Source of the DNA: Rhodopirellula baltica SH 1
GTDB taxonomy: Bacteria; Planctomycetota; Planctomycetia; Pirellulales; Pirellulaceae
NCBI RefSeq assembly: GCF_000196115.1
Contig: NC_005027.1
Coordinates: 930,001-994,000 of the forward strand
DNA length: 64,000 bases
Direction: 5' to 3'
Shown piece after piece: positions 58,767-64,000 of the stretch. Each line of letters begins with the position of its first letter. Within the stretch, counting starts at the first letter, position 1. A program made the translations under genes and the position numbers. The notes beneath the pieces are model-generated. The model did no database searches and was not told the DNA's origin. It worked only from the letters and a program-made list of their open reading frames with translations.

Positions 58767-60776
58767 ATGCAAGGTGCTCCTCAACTCGCCGCTCCTTCCG
58801 TCGTCGATGTTCCATCGGCGAAGCGGTTGGTGATTGTCGGGGGCGGGATGGCCGCACACGGTTTTTGCAAACGAGTCATCGGCAGCACCCAGCGTTCGCG
58901 ATTCGCGATCTCGGTCTACGGCGAAGAACCACGTCCCGCGTACGATCGGGTGAACCTTTCATCCTTGTTGTCGGGGCGTCCCGAATCGGATTTGTTGCTC
59001 TCGCCCAGAGAATGGTACGAAGCCAACGACATCGATCTGCACACGGGACGTCGCATCACGCGAATCGATCTCCAGCGCCAACAGATTCACGATGATCAGG
59101 GAGGCGTCCAATCGTACGACCACCTTGTGCTGGCGACTGGATCTTATCCGTGGGTGCCACCCATTTCGGGTTCCGACAGTCCCGGAGTGTTCGTCTATCG
59201 CACGATTGATGATTTGGAAGCGATTCAGCGGTACGTTCGCGAACACGGTGCCAAGACATCGGCTGTCATCGGTGGTGGATTGCTGGGTTTGGAAGCTGCG
59301 AAGGTGATCACGGATCTTGGACTGGCGACCACCATTTTGGAGGTTGCTCCCGGATTGATGCCACGGCAGTTGGATGCACAAGCCGCGAAGGTATTGCGAG
59401 AAAAGGTTGAGTCTTTGGGCGTGGATGTTCACGTCACACGACGCACGAAAGCGATCGAACCGCGAGACGGAAGACTGACGCTGCAGTTTGAAAACGCAGA
59501 ACCGAGCCAAGTCGATATCGTTTTGGTCGCCGCGGGGATCCGTCCTCGCGACGAACTGGCTCGTGACGCTGGTTTGGAACTCGGTCCGCGAGGTGGCATT
59601 GCGGTGAACCGGAGATTGGAAACCAGCGACCCTCATGTTTTTGCAATTGGGGAATGCGCCGCTGTTGATGGCCACATCCACGGTTTGGTGGCTCCTTGTT
59701 ATCGGATGGCTGATGTTCTGGCCGCGCGTTTGGCCGGCGAGCAAACTGAGTTCGTTGACAGTGAAGAGGCCGTCGAACTGAAGTTGCTCGGCGTTCCGGT
59801 CATCACGCTCGGCAAGGCCATCGGCGAGTCGACGTCGGGAGTTGTCGTCACCCACGACGGCAAAAACGGCTATCGAAAATTGATTTTGGAACAGGGCCGT
59901 GTTGTTGGCGCAGCATCGGTCGGCGAGTGGGACGACGTGAATCTGATTCGCATGTCCGTCGCTCAACACAAACGGTTGTGGCCAACCCAACGTGTTCGTT
60001 TCCAACGGACGGGGATGCCCTATGCCGGTGGCACCGGACTTCAGATCCATCAGTGGCCAGGACACGCGACGGTGTGTTCCTGCATGGGAATCACGCGACA
60101 TCAACTCGGGATGGCGATTGCCGATGGACACGGCACTGCGGCGCAGTTATCCGCTGCGACTGGAGCCGGCACGGCCTGTGGAACCTGCACGAATTTGCTG
60201 TGCGAATTGGTTGGCGAAGGACCCGAGCAAGTCAACGTCCGAGGCAGCAAAGTCGTATTGGTCACCTCGGTTCTGGCTGCATGCTTAGCGTTGGCTCTGT
60301 TTTTGACGCCTCCGCTTCCGTTCGCCACCAGTGTCCAAGATTCTTGGCGGAAGATTGACTTGTTTTGGCGTGATGGCTTTATCAAACAAGTCACCGGGTT
60401 CTCGCTGTTGTTTTTGATGTTGGCTGCGCTTGTTTTTTCGCTACGAAAACGAGTCAAGCGAATCAGCTTTGGTGAATATGGATGGTGGCGGGCAGCTCAC
60501 GCAGCGATTGGAACGGCGATGCTGTTTGGACTGATTGTCCACACCGGTGTTCGAATGGGGAGCAATCTGAATTTTGTTCTCAGTCTCACGTTCATGCTGC
60601 TTGCCCTGGTTGGTGGTTTGGCCGGCATTGCTTCATCGCTCGAATCAAAACTGTCAGGCGATTCCGCCATGTTCATGCGTGCTTGGCGACCCAAGTTGAC
60701 TTGGATCCACATCGCGTTGTTTGTACCGCTGCCAGCGTTGTTGGCCGGTCACGTCTTTAGCGTGTATTGGTACTGA
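58767..60776 (+). CDS. FAD/NAD(P) oxidoreductase fused to BFD-type [2Fe-2S] and cytochrome b-like membrane domain
   Basis: 669 residues. Residues about 20-400 are a nitrite reductase-like, pyridine nucleotide-disulfide oxidoreductase domain with FAD motif VIVGGGMAAHGF, NAD motif SAVIGGGLLGLEAAKV and AIGECA. Residues about 432-480 form a BFD-like [2Fe-2S] domain with C437-x-C439 and C471-x-x-C474. The last 180 residues hold about five helices. Two of them carry histidine pairs spaced by 14 residues (H578/H592, H648/H662), a pattern seen in di-heme cytochromes b. Electrons could therefore run from NAD(P)H over FAD and [2Fe-2S] into the membrane. ATG 58767 is chosen; the cytochrome gene begins one base after the stop. 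Confidence 0.87.
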   Translation: MQGAPQLAAPSVVDVPSAKRLVIVGGGMAAHGFCKRVIGSTQRSRFAISVYGEEPRPAYDRVNLSSLLSGRPESDLLLSPREWYEANDIDLHTGRRITRIDLQRQQIHDDQGGVQSYDHLVLATGSYPWVPPISGSDSPGVFVYRTIDDLEAIQRYVREHGAKTSAVIGGGLLGLEAAKVITDLGLATTILEVAPGLMPRQLDAQAAKVLREKVESLGVDVHVTRRTKAIEPRDGRLTLQFENAEPSQVDIVLVAAGIRPRDELARDAGLELGPRGGIAVNRRLETSDPHVFAIGECAAVDGHIHGLVAPCYRMADVLAARLAGEQTEFVDSEEAVELKLLGVPVITLGKAIGESTSGVVVTHDGKNGYRKLILEQGRVVGAASVGEWDDVNLIRMSVAQHKRLWPTQRVRFQRTGMPYAGGTGLQIHQWPGHATVCSCMGITRHQLGMAIADGHGTAAQLSAATGAGTACGTCTNLLCELVGEGPEQVNVRGSKVVLVTSVLAACLALALFLTPPLPFATSVQDSWRKIDLFWRDGFIKQVTGFSLLFLMLAALVFSLRKRVKRISFGEYGWWRAAHAAIGTAMLFGLIVHTGVRMGSNLNFVLSLTFMLLALVGGLAGIASSLESKLSGDSAMFMRAWRPKLTWIHIALFVPLPALLAGHVFSVYWY

Positions 60777-60777
60777 C

Positions 60778-62163
60778 ATGACAACGGCCAAACAATTGTG
60801 GTTGAGTTTGATCCTCGTCAATGTGTTGGTGATCGGAGGCATCGCGTACTCGGCATTCGCGCCCGGGGCATCGACCAAGACGATGTCGTTGCCCGGCAAG
60901 ACATCGCACGGACACTATCAGATCGAAATGCGATGCGACCTGTGTCACACCGAGGGCAACGGACTGCGCGAAGATGCTTGCACCAGTTGCCATGAGGAAG
61001 AATTGCGATTGGCCAAGGACACACATCCGGCCAGCAAATTCAATGATCCGACCAATGCTGAGTTGTTGTCTGTTTTGGATGCCACCAATTGTGTTACCTG
61101 CCACCGAGAGCATGTCGCCGAACAGACGTTGCCGATGGGGCTGACGATGCCGTCGGACTACTGCTATCACTGCCATCAAGAGACGCTTGAGACACGCGCC
61201 AGTCACGCGGATTTTAAGTTTGACTCTTGTGCGACGGCCGGTTGTCACAACTATCACGACAACCGTGCACTCTACGAAAACTTCCTACTGAAGCACGTCG
61301 ATGAAAACGATTTTCTCGACGAGATGGTCGGGCTGACTCGCGAGCCCATGTCGATTGAATCTGAAACATCTTTGTCGGTAGCGGATGCCGATGCACCCGG
61401 CGAATGGTCAGGCACCGCTTTCGATGACTTGGAACTCCTGAATGACTGGGCCAGCACGGCTCACGCCTCGGCCGGTGTGAATTGCAGCGGTTGCCATCTG
61501 GAGTCGCCCGGCGCAGAGACGGAGGCTGTTTCCACAGGCGACCAAGCTTGGAACCTTGAAGTGTCCGTGCAGACGTGTGGCGCTTGCCATACGGGACAGA
61601 TGGAAACGTTTTTTCAAGGTCATCATGGAATGCGTTTGGCGGCGGATCTGCCGCCGATGACACCGGGTGATGCTCGGATCTCAATGCATGCCGATTCATC
61701 GCACCGTCAGCTTGAATGCAACGCGTGTCATTCTGGACATCGATTCGACACGGCGTATGCATCCGTCGATGCTTGCTTGAAGTGTCATGCCGACGAACAT
61801 AGTCAGGCGTTTCTGACGACCAGCCACTATGCCGCATGGCAGAACGAGATTTCCGGGACGGCACCGGCGGGCAGTGGTGTTTCGTGCGCGACTTGTCACA
61901 TGCCGCGATTGGAAGACGACGACGGAAACGTTTGGGCCAATCACAATCAAAACGACAATCTTCGGCCCAATGAAAAGATGATCCGTGATGTATGCATGCA
62001 GTGTCATGGAGTTGGCTTTTCGATTGATGCGTTGGCGGATGAACATCTGATTCAGAACTGCTTCGCCGACGCACCATCTGTACATGTTGAAAGTATTGAC
62101 CTCGTGAAAGCGAGATTCGAAGAAAGACAACGCAAGAAGGAGGCTCGTTCGAAGAAGAAGTGA
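60778..62163 (+). CDS. Multiheme cytochrome c (11 heme-binding motifs)
   Basis: 461 residues, an N-terminal membrane anchor or signal sequence (LWLSLILVNVLVIGGIAYSAF) and an extracytoplasmic multiheme domain. Ten CxxCH motifs are visible (CDLCH, CTSCH, CVTCH, CYHCH, CSGCH, CGACH, CNACH, CLKCH, CATCH, CMQCH) plus one CX4CH (CATAGCH at residues 151-157). Many extra histidines could serve as distal ligands. The C-terminus is basic (RQRKKEARSKKK). Separated from the oxidoreductase gene by one base, so it is almost surely its electron partner. It is probably a cytochrome c3-like or NrfB/Tsd-type family member. Confidence 0.92.
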   Translation: MTTAKQLWLSLILVNVLVIGGIAYSAFAPGASTKTMSLPGKTSHGHYQIEMRCDLCHTEGNGLREDACTSCHEEELRLAKDTHPASKFNDPTNAELLSVLDATNCVTCHREHVAEQTLPMGLTMPSDYCYHCHQETLETRASHADFKFDSCATAGCHNYHDNRALYENFLLKHVDENDFLDEMVGLTREPMSIESETSLSVADADAPGEWSGTAFDDLELLNDWASTAHASAGVNCSGCHLESPGAETEAVSTGDQAWNLEVSVQTCGACHTGQMETFFQGHHGMRLAADLPPMTPGDARISMHADSSHRQLECNACHSGHRFDTAYASVDACLKCHADEHSQAFLTTSHYAAWQNEISGTAPAGSGVSCATCHMPRLEDDDGNVWANHNQNDNLRPNEKMIRDVCMQCHGVGFSIDALADEHLIQNCFADAPSVHVESIDLVKARFEERQRKKEARSKKK

Positions 62164-62276
62164 CTCAAACAATCGATCCGTCAAATGGCGATCGTTGTCG
62201 CCTGATTTTCCGCGACGTTCTACTCGGCCGTTTCTTTCGGCCTATTCCAAGGCACGCCCAACCCTAGGACCTTTTT

Positions 62277-62900
62277 ATGTTTTTCAGATTCAAACCCAAC
62301 GCTTTCCTTTTCAGTCTGCTTTGCCTGCTCATCGCGACCTCCACCGGATGCGGCAGTGGTGCAAACGCTTCGGCAACACCATCGGAGCCAGCCGAACCGG
62401 GCATCCCGTACAAGAAGTTTGCCGATGCGGTGCATGCGGTGATGATGGCCGATCGCACGGTTTATGCATCAAAGGTGGTCACGCGGTTGAAAAAGCAAGA
62501 TGCCCCGGTGACGCCCAGTGAGTACTGGGAGGACGAAGAGCACACGATTCCATTGCCGGCACAAATGTTTCGAATGGGGTCGGAGTTAGTGTTCGACAAT
62601 CCCGAGGCCGGATTCACTTATGCACTCAAAAGCAAATGGCCTCTCAACGAACAGAACAAACCAAAGAGCGAACTCGAGATCACCGCGTTGGACTTCATCG
62701 CTGAGAATCCAACCGAAAACTTCTACGGCGAAGAAGAACTGGGTGGTGAGAAGTACTTCGTCGCCGCCTATGCCGACAAAGCCGTCGCGGAAGCATGTTG
62801 GAGTTGCCACAACGATCACCCCAATCGAGGCGATGACTATCCGGAGTTTGTCAAAGACGATGTCATGGGCGGCGTCATTGTTCGAGTGCCCATGAAGTAG
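62277..62900 (+). CDS. Lipoprotein with Tll0287-like (DUF3365) single-heme domain
   Basis: 207 residues. The signal LFSLLCLLIATSTGC ends in a lipobox with the lipidated Cys. The body resembles the DUF3365/Tll0287-like heme domain (YKKFADAVHAVMMADRTVYASKVV, FVAAYADKAVAEACWSCHNDHPN) with one CxxCH (CWSCH) near the C-terminus. Such domains are haem sensors or small electron carriers. It lies 113 bp downstream of the multiheme cytochrome. Confidence 0.85.
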   Translation: MFFRFKPNAFLFSLLCLLIATSTGCGSGANASATPSEPAEPGIPYKKFADAVHAVMMADRTVYASKVVTRLKKQDAPVTPSEYWEDEEHTIPLPAQMFRMGSELVFDNPEAGFTYALKSKWPLNEQNKPKSELEITALDFIAENPTENFYGEEELGGEKYFVAAYADKAVAEACWSCHNDHPNRGDDYPEFVKDDVMGGVIVRVPMK

Positions 62901-63017
62901 CAGTCATTCATCGGCACGGCGCCCATGCCGTGATTGGATGAAACGAACCAGATCATTCTCGTGGGAATCTCGTTCCCAATTCATTTCAAAATCACTGATT
63001 CAAAGAGCACACTCGAC

Positions 63018-63434
63018 ATGACTCCAGAACAAGTCACTCTCGTCAAAGAAAGTTGGGAAAAGGTCAAGCCGATTTCAGAGCAGGCCGCGGAGCTGTTTTA
63101 CGGAAGGTTGTTCACGCTCGATCCGAGCCTCCGGTCCTTGTTCAAAGGCGACATGAGCGAACAAGGCAAGAAGCTGATGAGCACGATCACGCTGGCGGTG
63201 ACTTCACTCGATCGACTCGAAACGATTTTGCCGACCGTTCAAGCATTGGGTCGGAAGCACGCGGTCGAATACGAGGTGCCTGATTCCAGCTATGCAACGG
63301 TCGGCGAAGCATTGATTTGGACGCTCGGGCAAGGCCTCGGTGACGACTTTACCGAGGACGTGAAGGAGGCTTGGTTGTTGACCTACACCACACTATCGGG
63401 CGCGATGCTGAGCGGCAAATCCACGGCGGCATAA
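63018..63434 (+). CDS. Single-domain bacterial globin
   Basis: 138 residues, without the reductase domain of flavohemoglobins. Matches the bacterial globin pattern MTPEQVTLVKESWEKVKPISEQAAELFYGRLFTLDPSLRSLFKGDMSEQGKKLM, with Tyr in the B10 region (LFYGRLF), Gln in the distal region (SEQGKKL) and the proximal His in LGRKHAVEYEV. A role in O2 or NO chemistry is expected for the family. ATG 63018 gives the normal N-terminus; upstream in-frame codons are not protein-like. It is the last gene of the redox cluster. Confidence 0.92.
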   Translation: MTPEQVTLVKESWEKVKPISEQAAELFYGRLFTLDPSLRSLFKGDMSEQGKKLMSTITLAVTSLDRLETILPTVQALGRKHAVEYEVPDSSYATVGEALIWTLGQGLGDDFTEDVKEAWLLTYTTLSGAMLSGKSTAA

Positions 63435-63467
63435 GCCATCTGGCTCCCAACCCAAATCCGACAAGGC

Positions 63468-63486
63468 CGCGTCACCTGGTGACGCG
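63468..63486. repeat. 19-bp palindrome behind the globin gene
   Basis: CGCGTCACC (63468-63476) and GGTGACGCG (63478-63486) pair around one base, or as 8-bp arms with a 3-nt loop. It lies 34 bp behind the globin stop; no T-tract. About 345 bp between globin and the gene at the right edge hold nothing else visible. Confidence 0.55.
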
Positions 63487-63779
63487 TTGCTTTGCAGTAG
63501 TAGCAAACATGGGATTCGGGCTTCAGACTTTGATCGCTTTTGTATTGTCGCCAATTTCTGGCTTGCTGGTGCAAATTTGGAATCGCTGACTACGCGTTGG
63601 CAGCGGATGCCGTGGATGGATCCATGGCTGTCGCCAAAACGGCCGATGCGATTTGAAATGCAATGAATCGTGGCGAATCCCCTGCGATGTGGCACAGTCC
63701 CACTTGGGAATCCTTCGAGGGGCTTGCGTTTGGTTGTTATTTCCGAAACCTGAGTCGGAACCAACGCGAAGTGTCTCGG

Positions 63780-64000
63780 TCAACGGGTGAGCACGATCGT
63801 GAATCGATATTGATCGGAACCGGTGGAAACGTCGTTCAAGTTTACGATGACTTGCCCATCCTCGTTTCGTTCCAACGCGACCAAGCCTCGACCTCTCAAC
63901 TTCTGCAGCTGTGGCATTTGTAGAGAGGTTTCAACCGGCATGAAGCGAGTGACGCCGCTGTTTCGAAAGTAGGGCACATCACCTGGGATCCACGGCTCGT
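63780..64000 (-). CDS. C-terminal part of an unidentified protein (partial)
   Basis: The minus-strand frame is open from the window edge to a stop at 63780 and reads EPWIPGDVPYFRNSGVTRFMPV and, at its end, SDQYRFTIVLTR. The composition is protein-like, but 73 residues are too few to identify it. The start lies outside the window. Confidence 0.45.
   Translation of the reverse strand, partial: EPWIPGDVPYFRNSGVTRFMPVETSLQMPQLQKLRGRGLVALERNEDGQVIVNLNDVSTGSDQYRFTIVLTR

Noticed and set aside
58429-58833. 134-codon frame before the oxidoreductase
   Set aside because: Cys/Arg/Ser-rich, runs into the next gene, no motif.

Overview
The window looks like chromosomal DNA of a marine planctomycete close to Rhodopirellula. 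This is inferred from gene content, not from a search: large membrane Ser/Thr kinases with WD40-type repeats, a MoxR/DUF58/BatA-type operon, a ThuA-DUF1080 secreted protein, a Na+-NQR operon, many GTG/TTG starts with weak Shine-Dalgarno sites, and intergenic spaces full of short palindromes. No rRNA, tRNA, CRISPR array, phage or intact insertion sequence was seen.

Layout. 1-8212: the end of a hydrolase-like gene, then moxR, a DUF58 gene, a BatA-like gene and a VWA membrane protein in one overlapping operon. 8213-9060: a tandem array of about 214-bp units. 9100-12473: a sugar-nucleotide epimerase and a receptor-like kinase. 12637-15511: a membrane protein and a PhoD-like phosphatase. 15767-23690: the Na+-translocating NADH:quinone reductase genes nqrABCDEF, followed by an ApbE flavin transferase whose C-terminus looks like the iron-delivery factor NqrM. 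23801-29874: a phosphopantetheinyl transferase, small membrane proteins, the ThuA-DUF1080 protein, hemB and a methyltransferase. 29875-30620: palindromic repeats. 30630-36032: a GntR regulator, an ABC ATPase, a large permease and a membrane-anchored partner. 36194-42647: folK, an ExeA-like ATPase, a methyltransferase and an aldehyde dehydrogenase. 42883-52911: three tandem paralogous kinase/repeat proteins of about 1070-1083 residues. 53055-58374: an SF1 helicase, small genes, aroB and a NusG paralogue. 58767-63434: a redox cluster made of a FAD/[2Fe-2S]/membrane oxidoreductase, an 11-heme cytochrome c, a one-heme lipoprotein and a globin.

The genes that most clearly work together are the NQR set, in which ApbE flavinylates the SGAT threonines of NqrB and NqrC and the NqrM-like tail would supply the NqrD/E metal site, and the redox cluster. 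In the latter, one polypeptide appears to carry NAD(P)H-FAD, a BFD-type [2Fe-2S] domain and two pairs of membrane histidines spaced like a di-heme cytochrome b, directly upstream of a multiheme cytochrome c. The most unusual non-coding signal is a set of short palindrome families whose stems change by paired substitutions while the hairpin is kept.
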